From: Propionibacteriaceae bacterium
GTDB lineage: Bacteria; Actinomycetota; Actinomycetes; Propionibacteriales; Propionibacteriaceae
Direction: 5' to 3'
DNA length: 55,429 nucleotides
Assembly: GCA_016717345.1 (NCBI GenBank)
Contig: JADKFR010000012.1
Coordinates: 1-55,429, forward strand
The notes under the pieces are model-generated. The model worked only from the letters and a program-made list of their open reading frames with translations, did not search any database and was not told where the DNA came from. The first letter of the stretch is position 1. Every line of letters begins with the position of its first letter. Below, piece by piece: positions 17,400 to 28,385 of the stretch. Made by a program: the position numbers and the translations under genes.

Positions 17400-18841
17400 C
17401 TAGCCCACGGCCCCTTCCATCTGCAGTTCGATCAGCCGGTTGAGTTCGAGGGCGTACTCCATCGGCAGCTCGCGGGCGATCGGCTCGACGAAGCCGCGCA
17501 CGATCATCGCCATCGCCTCGTCCTCGCCCATGCCGCGCTCATCAGGTAGAACAGCTGGTCGTCGCTCACCTTCGAGACGGTGGCCTCGTGGGCCATCGAG
17601 ACGTCGTCCTCGCGGACGTCGACGTAGGGGTAGGTGTCCGAGCGGGAGATGGTGTCGACCAGCAGGGCGTCGCACTTGACCGACGACGCCGAGTGATGAG
17701 CGCCTTCCTGGACCTGGACCAACCCGCGATACGACGCCCGGCCACCGCCCCGGGCGACCGACTTGGAAATGATCGAACTGGACGTGTGCGGAGCCGCATG
17801 CACCATCTTGGAGCCGGCGTCCTGATGCTGGCCCTCACCGGCGAACGCGATGCTCAGGGTCTCGCCCCGGGAGTGCTCGCCCAGCAGGTAGACCGCCGGG
17901 TACTTCATGGTCACCTTGGAACCGATGTTGCCGTCGATCCACTCCATGGTCGCGCCCGCCTCGCAGGTGGCGCGCTTGGTGACCAGGTTGTAGACGTTGG
18001 TCGACCAGTTCTGGATGGTGGTGTAGCGCACCCGGGCGTTCTTCTTGACGATGATCTCGACCACTGCGGAGTGGAGCGAGTCCGAGGAGTAGATCGGCGC
18101 GGTGCAGCCCTCGACGTAATGGACGTAGGAGCCCTCGTCGGCGATGATCAACGTCCGCTCGAACTGGCCCATGTTCTCGGTGTTGATCCGGAAGTAGGCC
18201 TGCAGCGGAATCGTCACGTGCACGCCCTTCGGCACGTAGATGAACGAACCGCCCGACCACACCGCGGTGTTCAGCGAGGCGAACTTGTTGTCGCCCACCG
18301 GGATCACCGTGCCGAAGTACTCCTGGAACAGCTCCGGGTGTTCCTTCAGGCCGGTGTCGGTGTCGAGGAAGATGACGCCCTGGCGCTCCAGCTCCTCGTT
18401 GATCTTGTGGTAGACGACCTCGGACTCGTACTGGGCGGCGACGCCCGCCACCAGCCGCATCTTCTCGGCCTCGGGGATGCCCAGCCGGTCGTAGGTGCGC
18501 TTGATGTCGTCGGGCAGGTCCTCCCAGGTGTTGGCCTGCTTCTCGGTCGAACGGACGAAATACTTGATGTTGTCGAAGTCGATGCCGCTCAGGTCCGCTC
18601 CCCACACCGGCATCGGCTTCCGCTCGTAGAGGCGGAGGCCCTTCAGGCGGGTCGCCAGCATCCATTCCGGTTCGTTCTTCAGCCGGGAGATGTTGCGTAC
18701 CACGTCCTCGGTGAGGCCACGGCGGGCGGTGGAACCGGCCATGTCGGAGTCGTGCCAGCCGTACTGGTAGGCCCCGAGCGCCTCCAGGTGCTCTTCCTGG
18801 GTCGATCCCAGTCCCGGTGCTACAGGTGCTGTCGCGGTCAT
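17400..18841 (-). CDS. sufB: Fe-S cluster assembly protein SufB, frameshifted near 17537
   Basis: SufB is the scaffold subunit on which new Fe-S clusters form. Sequence markers are YQYGWHDSDMAGSTARRGL (start), KNEPEWMLATRLKGL, AVWSGGSFIYVPKGV, YVHYVEGCTAPIYSSDSLH and TIQNWSTNVYNLVTKRA. After SDDQLFYLMS the frame breaks. One added base near 17537 gives SRGMGEDEAMAMIVRGFVEP and the family C-terminus ending at TAG 17400. The repaired protein is 480 residues, normal for the family. ATG 18839-18841 overlaps the sufR stop by one base (TGATG). A sequencing error is the likely explanation for the break. Confidence 0.94.
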
Positions 18842-19569
18842 CAGACGGCCTTTCGTTCGTCGGTCAGCTGGACGGTTCTTTCGACCGGCCTGGGGATGTG
18901 GGTAGTGCAGACCCCGTCACCATGGGCGATCGTGGCCAGCCGTTGCACGTGGGAATCAAGCAACCGCGAGAACTCGCGGGTCTCGGCTTCACACAACTCC
19001 GGGAACTCGGCCGCCACATGGGCGACCGGGCAGTGGTACTGGCACAGTTGCACCCCGGAGGCGATCGGCTGCAGTGATGCGACGAAGCCCTCCACGGTCA
19101 ACGCTTCGACCAACGCCTGGACCGGCACCTGGTATTCCCCGCGCACCGCGTCGAATCGATCTCCGATCCCGGCGGCGAAGCGCTCGGCGAAGTTGCGCAC
19201 AGAGTCCTCCCCCGCCACTTCCCGCAGGTAGCCCAACGCGTCGATCGCCAGATCGTCATAGGCCTGGTAGAAGACTCCGCGGCCGGCGTCGGTGAGTGCG
19301 AAGACCTTGGCCGGACGGCCACGGCCCCGGTGCCCGTACACCCGCTGCTCCCGGGAGGTCAGGTGGCCAAGGCTCAGCAGGACGGTGAGGTGGCGGCGGA
19401 CCGCCGCGGGAGTCAGGCCCAGCCGGCGGGCGAGTTCGTTGGCAGTCGAGGGACCGTGCTGCAGGATCTCGCGCGAAACCCGCGAGCGGGTCGACGCGTC
19501 CGACTCCGACTGGACGGGATCGGCCGTTTCGGGGTCCCGCTCGAGGTCCTCGTCGGCGAATGATTTCAC
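18841..19569 (-). CDS. sufR: Fe-S-sensing transcriptional repressor SufR
   Basis: SufR represses the suf operon when its cluster is intact. This 242-residue protein has a winged helix-turn-helix (about residues 42-75, STANELARRLGLTPAAVRRH), a wing with HRGRGRPAKVFALTDAGR, and the ligand region LCQYHCPVAHVA..FPELC with Cys176, Cys180 and Cys193. That is the actinobacterial spacing for its cluster. The N-terminal 28 residues are acidic and may be disordered. The start is GTG 19569 with a candidate promoter directly upstream. It is the first gene of the operon and is coupled to sufB. It diverges from hppA. Confidence 0.93.
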   Translation of the reverse strand: MKSFADEDLERDPETADPVQSESDASTRSRVSREILQHGPSTANELARRLGLTPAAVRRHLTVLLSLGHLTSREQRVYGHRGRGRPAKVFALTDAGRGVFYQAYDDLAIDALGYLREVAGEDSVRNFAERFAAGIGDRFDAVRGEYQVPVQALVEALTVEGFVASLQPIASGVQLCQYHCPVAHVAAEFPELCEAETREFSRLLDSHVQRLATIAHGDGVCTTHIPRPVERTVQLTDERKAV

Positions 19570-19575
19570 AACACC

Positions 19576-19603
19576 ATTCTGACCTATTTTGCGCCAGACT
19601 CAA
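19576..19603 (-). promoter_or_regulatory. Candidate promoter of the sufR-suf operon
   Basis: On the minus strand TTGAGT (19598-19603) and CAGAAT (19576-19581) are 16 bases apart. Six bases separate the -10 from the GTG at 19569, so transcription would start at or next to the start codon, giving a leaderless message. No SD-like sequence is visible there, which supports this reading. The SufR operator is expected here, but I see only weak symmetry (TCTG/CAGA). Confidence 0.4.
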
Positions 19604-19625
19604 CCTGGCATCCAGCACGTGGCTC

Positions 19626-19657
19626 GTTGTGACAACTACGACAAGGCGTCGTAGGCT
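19626..19657 (+). promoter_or_regulatory. hppA promoter overlapped by two inverted repeats
   Basis: GTGACA (19629-19634) matches the -35 consensus at five of six bases. It is followed after exactly 17 bases by TAGGCT (19652-19657). Two perfect inverted repeats lie over these elements: GTTGT-G-ACAAC (19626-19636) covers the -35, and CTACGAC-N5-GTCGTAG (19636-19654) fills the spacer and enters the -10. This is the geometry of a repressor operator. A further repeat, CTTTG-N6-CAAAG, follows in the leader around 19669-19685. The leader to GTG 19741 would be about 77 bases. Confidence 0.55.
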
Positions 19658-19740
19658 GCTCTCGGCGACTTTGTCAGGTCAAAGGTACAGGCCGGGCCGC
19701 CACCCCTCGTGAACCCGGGGTTCTCCTGAAGGATAGTGTC

Positions 19741-22356
<2,616 letters not shown>

Positions 22357-22368
22357 TCGACCGACACG

Positions 22369-22409
22369 CGCCGCTGCCCGGTTCCGCGAGGAGCCGGGCA
22401 GCGGCGTTT
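22369..22409 (+). terminator. Intrinsic terminator of hppA
   Basis: A perfect 13-bp stem (CGCCGCTGCCCGG, 22369-22381, with its complement at 22394-22406) closes a 12-base loop and is followed by TTT. It begins 12 bases after the hppA stop and isolates hppA from the ABC-ctaA operon. Confidence 0.75.
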
Positions 22410-22429
22410 GCGTTCCCTAGACTGGGAGG

Positions 22430-23137
22430 ATGCCCGCAGCCCTGACGCTCACCGACGTGCGGTTGCGGCTCGGGGGACGCGAGATTCTTTCCGCCCTCAG
22501 CCTCACGGCAGAACCCGGCGAAGTCACCGCGGTGTTGGGGCCCAACGGCGCCGGCAAGACCACCTTGATCCGTTGCTGCACCGGCCTCCTCATCCCCGAC
22601 TCGGGCACGATCGACGTCCTCGGCAGGCCGGCCGGGTCTCCGTCCGCCAACGACCGGATCGGCCTGATGCCGCAGTCGACGGGGGCATGGTCCGGGGTGA
22701 GGCCCCGCGAACTGCTCACCTACCTGGCGTCGTTCTACGTTGAGCCGCTGCCGCCCTCCGACCTGATCGGCGCCCTGGGAATCGGGACCTTCGCCGACAC
22801 CCCCTATCGCCGGCTCTCCGGCGGACAGCAGCAGTTGGTGAACCTCGCCGGTGCGATCATCGGACGCCCCGAGTTGGTGTTCCTCGACGAGCCGACCGCG
22901 GGGCTCGATCCGCACGTTCGCCGCCAGGTGTGGGAACTCATCGGTGATCTGCGGTCCGCGGGGGTGGCGGTGCTGCTGACGACCCATGCGATGGACGAAG
23001 CCGAGCGGTTGGCTGACCGGGTGGTTCTGGTGAACGCCGGACGACGCGTCGCCGCCGGCACCGTGGCCGAACTCACGACCCAGCGCAACCTCGAACAGGT
23101 GTTCCTTGACCTGACCACCCCTGGCGGCCAACTGTGA
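22430..23137 (+). CDS. ABC-2 type exporter ATP-binding protein
   Basis: A 235-residue ATPase with Walker A GPNGAGKTTLIRC, signature LSGGQQQLVNLAGAI, Walker B LVFLDEPTAGLDP and the switch His in LTTHAMDEAERLAD. The following gene is its permease, sharing a GTGA overlap. This two-gene exporter next to ctaA and sufR also occurs in M. tuberculosis (Rv1458c/Rv1457c). The substrate is unknown; DrrA-like drug or lipid export is the usual annotation. ATG 22430 follows GGGAGG directly, and TAGACT at 22418-22423 is a possible -10. Confidence 0.88.
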   Translation: MPAALTLTDVRLRLGGREILSALSLTAEPGEVTAVLGPNGAGKTTLIRCCTGLLIPDSGTIDVLGRPAGSPSANDRIGLMPQSTGAWSGVRPRELLTYLASFYVEPLPPSDLIGALGIGTFADTPYRRLSGGQQQLVNLAGAIIGRPELVFLDEPTAGLDPHVRRQVWELIGDLRSAGVAVLLTTHAMDEAERLADRVVLVNAGRRVAAGTVAELTTQRNLEQVFLDLTTPGGQL

Positions 23138-23895
23138 GCCCGCTGGACCTGTCACCGGCCGCTGCCCCGGCGCCCCGGGCCCGTCGGGTCCTGCGGCACG
23201 CCGCGATGGAGGCCCGGCTGACCGTCCGCAACGGCGAGCAGCTCCTGCTCGCGCTGGTCATCCCGATCGGACTGCTGGTAGCCGACGCCGCTCTCGGTGA
23301 CCGCTTCGGCCTGACCGGCGCAGCGTTCCCCGCGTCCGTGCTCGCTCTCGGCCTGTGGTCCACCGGTTTCACGTCCCTGGCCATCACGACCGGCTTCGAA
23401 CGCCGCTATGGGGTGCTGGAACGCTTGGTGGCCACCCCGTTGCGCAGCAGCGACCTGCTCATCGGCAAGGCCCTGTCGATTTCGGTGGTGGCAACCGGAC
23501 AGGCCCTCGTCCTGTCCGCCATCGCCCTGGCCACCGGCTGGGCGCCGCACCCCACCCCTGGGCAGAGTCTGGTCGTGGCGCTGGCCGTTCCGCTCGGGCT
23601 GATCGCATTCGCCGGTCTTGCCCTCATCCTGTCCGGACGGGCTTCAGCCGAACTCACTCTGGCGCTGTCGAATCTGGTCTATCTGGCCGGGGCCGCGGCC
23701 GGGGTGCTCCTCCCGCCGGCGCTGTACCCGGCCTGGGCCCAGCCCCTCGTGGGCCTGCTGCCCACCACGGCGCTGGCCGAGAGCCTGCGCGCGTGGGCGG
23801 AAGGACGAACCGACCCGCTCCCGCTACTGATCCTGCTCGGTTGGGCCGTCGCCGGCCTGGCCCTGGCCCGAAGGGTATTCCGATGGACCTCCTGA
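23134..23895 (+). CDS. ABC-2 type exporter permease
   Basis: A 253-residue membrane protein with six predicted helices, basic N-terminus (APRARRVLRHAAMEARLTVRN) and the ABC2-membrane pattern FTSLAITTGFERRYGVLERL, LVATPLRSSDLL between helices two and three. It begins at GTG 23134, overlapping the ATPase stop, and its C-terminus overlaps the ctaA start by 13 bases, so all three genes are one operon. With the ATPase it should form a dimeric exporter. Association with heme A synthesis is positional only. Confidence 0.87.
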   Translation: MSPLDLSPAAAPAPRARRVLRHAAMEARLTVRNGEQLLLALVIPIGLLVADAALGDRFGLTGAAFPASVLALGLWSTGFTSLAITTGFERRYGVLERLVATPLRSSDLLIGKALSISVVATGQALVLSAIALATGWAPHPTPGQSLVVALAVPLGLIAFAGLALILSGRASAELTLALSNLVYLAGAAAGVLLPPALYPAWAQPLVGLLPTTALAESLRAWAEGRTDPLPLLILLGWAVAGLALARRVFRWTS

Positions 23896-24770
23896 CCTCA
23901 CGCGTCGCACTGCGGCGTTGGACAGTCGCTTCGCTGGTCAGCAACATGACCCTGATCGTGACAGGCGGCCTGGTCCGCGTCACCCAGTCGGGGTTGGGCT
24001 GCAGCACCTGGCCACAATGCGAGCCGGGCTCCTACCTTCCCCATCCCGAGGCCGGGGCCCACGCCTTCATCGAGTTCGGCAACCGGCTGTTGACCTTCGT
24101 GCTGGTCGCGGTCGCGCTCGGAACCTTGCTGGCGGCCTGGCGAGCCCGGGACGCCGCGGGCAACCCGCGGCGCCGCCTTCGGGCACTCGCCCTGTGGGCT
24201 GCCGCCGGGATCCCCGCGCAGGCGATCATCGGCGGCATTTCGGTTCTCACCAACCTCAACCCGTGGGTGGTCGGAGCTCACCTGCTGCCGTCGGTCGCGC
24301 TGATCGTGATCTGCGTGGCGATGGTGCACGAGGCAGCGGAGCTGCGACCGGACCCGGGAGTTGGCCAGGGGGCACGCTGGGTGGCCCGCGGCGTGTTCCT
24401 CCTGGGCATGGTAGCGATGATGCTCGGGGCGGTGGTGACCGGGTCCGGCCCGAATTCCGGGGACGGTGGCGCCGCCCGCAACGGCCTCGGCCTGGAGGCG
24501 GTCGCCCGCGTTCACGCCCTGTCGGTGTGGGCGCTGATCGCCGGCACCCTCGTGCTGCTCGTCCTGGCGCGCGGCACGGTCACCGCCCGGCGGGCCACGA
24601 TCGTGGTGCTGGCCGTGGAACTCCTGCAGGGACTCGTCGGGTACGCCCAGTACTTCCTGGGACTGCCCTCAGCCCTGGTCGTCGCCCACATGGCTGGGAC
24701 TGCCCTGTTCGCCGCTGCGGTCAGCCACCTGCTCCTGGTGACCCGCCAGGGCGATGGCGTCCACACCTGA
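23883..24770 (+). CDS. ctaA: Heme A synthase (COX15/CtaA)
   Basis: CtaA oxidises the C8 methyl of heme O to a formyl group, giving heme A for aa3 oxidases. The 295-residue protein has eight hydrophobic helices. Key motifs are TGGLVRVTQSGLGCSTWPQC with two cysteines of the first extracellular loop, the heme-ligand His in FIEFGNRLL region neighbours and GAHLLPSVALI, GAVVTGSGPNSGDGGA and ARVHALSVWALI, and VVAHMAGTALF near the end. ATG 23883 overlaps the permease gene. It converges with ctaB after 41 bases. Confidence 0.93.
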   Translation: MDLLTSRVALRRWTVASLVSNMTLIVTGGLVRVTQSGLGCSTWPQCEPGSYLPHPEAGAHAFIEFGNRLLTFVLVAVALGTLLAAWRARDAAGNPRRRLRALALWAAAGIPAQAIIGGISVLTNLNPWVVGAHLLPSVALIVICVAMVHEAAELRPDPGVGQGARWVARGVFLLGMVAMMLGAVVTGSGPNSGDGGAARNGLGLEAVARVHALSVWALIAGTLVLLVLARGTVTARRATIVVLAVELLQGLVGYAQYFLGLPSALVVAHMAGTALFAAAVSHLLLVTRQGDGVHT

Positions 24771-24811
24771 CCGTTCCACCCCGGCCAGGGCCTCACACCC
24801 TCAGCCGCGCG

Positions 24812-25753
24812 TCAGAAGATCAGCGGGTCGATGGCAGCCGCGATGAAGACCACTGCGAGGTAGCTGTTCGACAAGTGGAACAAGCGCATCGGCTTCAACG
24901 CCGCATCCACCAGCCCGGCGCGGGCGCGGAACAACAGCGCCACGGCCTCGGCGATCATGGCCAGGCCCGCAACGCCGGCCACCACCGGGTAGAGCCACCC
25001 GGTGGCGGCGACCGGCCACAACAGCAGGCTGATCGCGACGGTCAGCACGGTGTAGGCGAGGATCCGCACCGCGACGGCCACCGGAGGCATGATGACCGGC
25101 AGCATCGGGACGTGCGCGCTGGTGTAGTCCTCCTTGTACCGCAGGGCGAGCGCCCAGGTGTGCGGAGGGGTCCAGGCGAAGACAATCGCGAAGAGCACCA
25201 GCGGCGGCCAGGCGATGGAGCCGGTGACGGCCGTCCACCCGATCAGAGGTGGGAAGCACCCGGCGATCCCGCCCCACACGATGTTCTGCGCCGTCCGGCG
25301 CTTCAGCGCCATGGTGTAGACGAACACGTAGTAGAGGTTGGCCAGCAGGGCCAGTCCAGCCGACAGCCAGTTGGCCCCCAACCCGAGGATCACGACCGAA
25401 GCGATCCCGAGCACCACCCCGAAGCCGTACGCGTTCGGTTTCGCCACTTGCTCCCGGGCCATCGGACGGCGGCGGGTGCGGCGCATGGTGGCGTCGATGT
25501 CGGCATCGAGGACGGAGTTGAACACGTTGGCGCTGCCCGCAGCCAGAGTGCCCCCCACCAGCGTCGCGGCCACCAGGCCCAGGGACGGGAACCCGCCGAC
25601 CGCCAGGAACATCGCGGGCACGGTGGTGACAAGCAGCAGCTCAATGATGCGCGGCTTCGCCAGGGCCACGTAAGCGGCCACGACCTCGCGCACCCGGCCA
25701 CGGCCCGCGTCGGAGGTTGGCGCTGCCTGCTCAAGACTTCCCGGAGTATGCAT
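24812..25753 (-). CDS. ctaB: Protoheme IX farnesyltransferase (heme O synthase)
   Basis: CtaB adds the farnesyl group to heme B. The 313-residue UbiA-family protein has nine helices and both Asp-rich sites: NVFNSVLDADIDATMRRT and, second, YKEDYTSAHVPMLP. ALAKPRIIELLLVTTVPAMF marks the first helix and TRRRPMA the conserved basic loop. The start is ATG 25753 (MHTPGSLEQ); the frame stays open far upstream only because zwf is read in antisense. A possible -10, TACACT (25789-25794, minus), precedes it. It is divergent from zwf. Confidence 0.95.
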   Translation of the reverse strand: MHTPGSLEQAAPTSDAGRGRVREVVAAYVALAKPRIIELLLVTTVPAMFLAVGGFPSLGLVAATLVGGTLAAGSANVFNSVLDADIDATMRRTRRRPMAREQVAKPNAYGFGVVLGIASVVILGLGANWLSAGLALLANLYYVFVYTMALKRRTAQNIVWGGIAGCFPPLIGWTAVTGSIAWPPLVLFAIVFAWTPPHTWALALRYKEDYTSAHVPMLPVIMPPVAVAVRILAYTVLTVAISLLLWPVAATGWLYPVVAGVAGLAMIAEAVALLFRARAGLVDAALKPMRLFHLSNSYLAVVFIAAAIDPLIF

Positions 25754-25817
25754 GCGTGTGGCCGGCGTCCCTTCTCGCTGGTCTGAGCAGTGTAGACCGG
25801 AAACCGCAGCGGGTGCG

Positions 25818-25846
25818 ATGACGGCCGCACCGGGTGGCGCTAGAGT
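25818..25846 (+). promoter_or_regulatory. Candidate promoter of zwf-opcA-pgl
   Basis: ATGACG (25818-25823) and TAGAGT (25841-25846) are separated by 17 bases. The start codon of zwf is 51 bases further on, with AGCGAGGGAG just before it. The region also contains the divergent ctaB promoter candidate on the other strand. Confidence 0.4.
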
Positions 25847-25897
25847 CGAGCCGGTTCCGACGTCGTGTCGGCCGGTCCGTCCCAGCGAGGGAGTGCG

Positions 25898-27442
25898 ATG
25901 AGCGAGACGTATCGCAACCCGCTGCGAGACCCCCTCGATCGCAGGCTTCCCCGCATGGCAGGGCCGTCCGCGCTCGTCATGTTCGGGGTCACCGGCGACC
26001 TGTCCCGCAAGAAGCTGCTGCCCGCCATCTACGACCTCGCCAATCGGGGCCTGCTCTCTCCCGGCTTCGGTCTGGTCGGGTTCGCCCGGCGGGACTGGGC
26101 CGCCGAGCACTTCGCCGCGGTCGTGCGCGAGGCGGTCGAAGAGAATTGCCGCACCCCCTTCCGCACCGACGTGTGGCAACAACTCCTCGAGGGGATCCGC
26201 TTCGTCCCCGGCGAACTGGACGACGACGAGGCCTTCCAAACCCTCGCCGCCACCCTCGCCGAACTGGACCGCGCCCAGGGCACGGGCGGCAACCATGCCT
26301 TCTACCTGTCGGTCCCACCGCGGGCCTTCGACACCGTCATCAGCCAACTGAAGCGGCACCACCTGGCCGGGGACGAGAACGACCGGGAGCTGGGTCGCTG
26401 GTCCAGAGTCGTCATTGAAAAGCCGTTCGGCCATGACCTGGCCAGCGCACGGGAGTTGGAGCGCAACGTCTCCGCCGCGTTCGAGAGCCAATCCGTGTTC
26501 CGGATCGACCATTATCTGGGCAAGGAGACCGTCCAGAACATGCTGGCCTTCCGGTTCGCCAACGAGCTGTTCGAGCCGATCTGGAACCGGACGTACGTCG
26601 ACCACGTCCAGATCACCATGGCCGAGGACATCGGCATCGGCGGCCGTGCCGGCTACTACGACGGCATCGGTGCGGCCAGGGACGTGATTCAGAACCACCT
26701 GCTGCAACTCCTGGCGCTCACCGCCATGGAAGAGCCCACGTCCTTCGCCGCGGAGCAACTCAGTGCCGAGAAACAGAAGGTACTGGCTGCCACGCGCCCC
26801 GGCCGGGATCTGGCCCAGGACGCCGTGCGGGGCCAGTACCTGGCCGGATGGGCAGGCGGGCGCTACGTCAAGGGGTACCTCGAGGAAGAGGGCATCCCTC
26901 CTGATTCCCGCACCGAAACCTACGCCGCGATCCGCGTCGACATCGACAACCGGCGCTGGGCGGGAGTTCCGTTCTACCTGCGGGCGGCCAAGCGCTTGCC
27001 CCGCCGGGTCACCGAAGTCGCCCTCATCCTCAAACCCGCCCCCCACCTGCCGTTCGCCCGCACGGACTCCTCGGGCCTCGGCTCCAACGCACTGGTGATG
27101 CGGATCCAGCCTGACGAGGGCATCGCGCTGCGGTTCGGCGCGAAAGTGCCGGCAACCGGAATGGAGTTGCGGGACGTCACCATGGATTTCGGCTACGGCC
27201 GCTCCTTCGCCGAGTCGAGCCCCGAAGCCTACGAACGGCTGATTCTCGACGTTCTGCTGGGCGACCCGCCGTTGTTCCCCCGCCCCGAAGAAGTGGAATC
27301 GTCCTGGGCCATCCTGGATCCGGTGCTGGAGCATTGGGCGGACTCCGACGAATCGCCCCAGGGGTACGACTCGGGTTCGTGGGGGCCCGAGTGCGCCAGG
27401 CAGATGCTGGCTCGCCACGGACGGGTGTGGCGGCGACCGTGA
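25898..27442 (+). CDS. zwf: Glucose-6-phosphate 1-dehydrogenase
   Basis: Zwf oxidises glucose-6-phosphate to the 6-phosphogluconolactone, making NADPH. The 514-residue enzyme shows the cofactor motif FGVTGDLSRKKLLPAIYDLA (about residues 28-47), VVIEKPFGHDLASAREL, the active-site signature RIDHYLGKETVQN and RAGYYDGIGAARDVIQNHLLQ. The start is ATG 25898 with a GAGGGAG site; an upstream in-frame GTG exists but lacks a ribosome site. It leads an operon with opcA (10-base gap) and pgl (overlap). Confidence 0.96.
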   Translation: MSETYRNPLRDPLDRRLPRMAGPSALVMFGVTGDLSRKKLLPAIYDLANRGLLSPGFGLVGFARRDWAAEHFAAVVREAVEENCRTPFRTDVWQQLLEGIRFVPGELDDDEAFQTLAATLAELDRAQGTGGNHAFYLSVPPRAFDTVISQLKRHHLAGDENDRELGRWSRVVIEKPFGHDLASARELERNVSAAFESQSVFRIDHYLGKETVQNMLAFRFANELFEPIWNRTYVDHVQITMAEDIGIGGRAGYYDGIGAARDVIQNHLLQLLALTAMEEPTSFAAEQLSAEKQKVLAATRPGRDLAQDAVRGQYLAGWAGGRYVKGYLEEEGIPPDSRTETYAAIRVDIDNRRWAGVPFYLRAAKRLPRRVTEVALILKPAPHLPFARTDSSGLGSNALVMRIQPDEGIALRFGAKVPATGMELRDVTMDFGYGRSFAESSPEAYERLILDVLLGDPPLFPRPEEVESSWAILDPVLEHWADSDESPQGYDSGSWGPECARQMLARHGRVWRRP

Positions 27443-27452
27443 GGAGCACGAG

Positions 27453-28385
27453 GTGATCATCGACCTGCCGGACACCAGCGCTGCAGACATCGGCCAGCGA
27501 ATCCTGAGCGCGCGCTCGTCCGTCGGGATGCCCACCGGCCTGGTGTTCACGCTGATCGCGGTGGCAGAGGGCTGCAGCTACGACGAGGTCCTGGCCGCCT
27601 CGATCGATGCCGGCCGGGAACATCCCTCCCGAATCCTGGTGGTCACCAATGCACCGGGAGATACCCGCCTCGACGCCCAACTGCGGCTGGGGGAGGATGT
27701 GCCGGGTGACATCATCTCGCTGGTGTTCCATGGCGACCTGGTCAAGCATCGGGCCTCGGTGCTGCTGCCGTTGGTGCTGCCGGACTCCTCCGTCGTGGTC
27801 TGGTGGCCCGGCACCGCACCGTCCGCGCCCGGGCTGGACCCGATCGGGAGGCTGGCGGTGCGTCGCATCACCGACGCGATGGGGGCTCCCGATCCGGTCC
27901 CGGCGCTGGTGGAACGGGCGCTGCACTACGCCCCGGGGGACCTAGACCTCACCTGGACCCGGCTGACCAAGTGGCGTGGGCTGCTCGCCGCCTCCCTGGA
28001 CCACTACCGTGCCCCCGTCCGGGCTGTCACCGTCAGCTCGGCTCCCAGAAACCCGGTCGGCCTGCTGTTGGCCGCCTGGCTCGATGACCGGCTCGGAGTG
28101 GAAGTGACCCTGGTCGACGACCCCCGGGGGATCGGGATCACGGGCGTCACCCTTGACACCGATGCCGGCGAGATCCGGTTGACCCGGACCGACGGGACGA
28201 TGGCCGCCTTTTCGGCTCCCGGCCTCCCCCGGAGGCTGGTCGCGCTCCCCCGGCGCGACATCAATGCCCTGATCACCGAGGAATTGCGACGCCTGGACGA
28301 GGACGCTGCCTACAGCGCGACGATGGCCCGGCTGGCGGGTCGGTGGCGAGCCAACGATCCCGGGTCAGTTGAGGAGACACCATGA
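27453..28385 (+). CDS. opcA: OpcA, glucose-6-phosphate dehydrogenase assembly/allosteric protein
   Basis: OpcA is needed for full glucose-6-phosphate dehydrogenase activity in cyanobacteria and actinobacteria. The 310-residue product has the N-terminal MIIDLPDTSAADIGQRI and SVGMPTGLVFTLIAV, the SRILVVTNAPG region, HRASVLLPLVLPDSSVVVWWPG and FTW-like LTWTRLTKWRGLLAA. It follows zwf, its usual partner, with the GAGGAG ribosome site overlapping the zwf stop and GTG 27453 as start. Its stop overlaps the pgl ATG. Confidence 0.93.
   Translation: MIIDLPDTSAADIGQRILSARSSVGMPTGLVFTLIAVAEGCSYDEVLAASIDAGREHPSRILVVTNAPGDTRLDAQLRLGEDVPGDIISLVFHGDLVKHRASVLLPLVLPDSSVVVWWPGTAPSAPGLDPIGRLAVRRITDAMGAPDPVPALVERALHYAPGDLDLTWTRLTKWRGLLAASLDHYRAPVRAVTVSSAPRNPVGLLLAAWLDDRLGVEVTLVDDPRGIGITGVTLDTDAGEIRLTRTDGTMAAFSAPGLPRRLVALPRRDINALITEELRRLDEDAAYSATMARLAGRWRANDPGSVEETP

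Noticed and set aside
15827..17443. A long plus-strand frame antisense to the SufD-Rieske gene
   Set aside because: It has no recognisable domain, and the minus strand frame is convincing.
25754..27550. N-terminal extension of ctaB upstream through zwf
   Set aside because: It is the antisense of zwf. CtaB has a normal start at 25753 and normal length from there.
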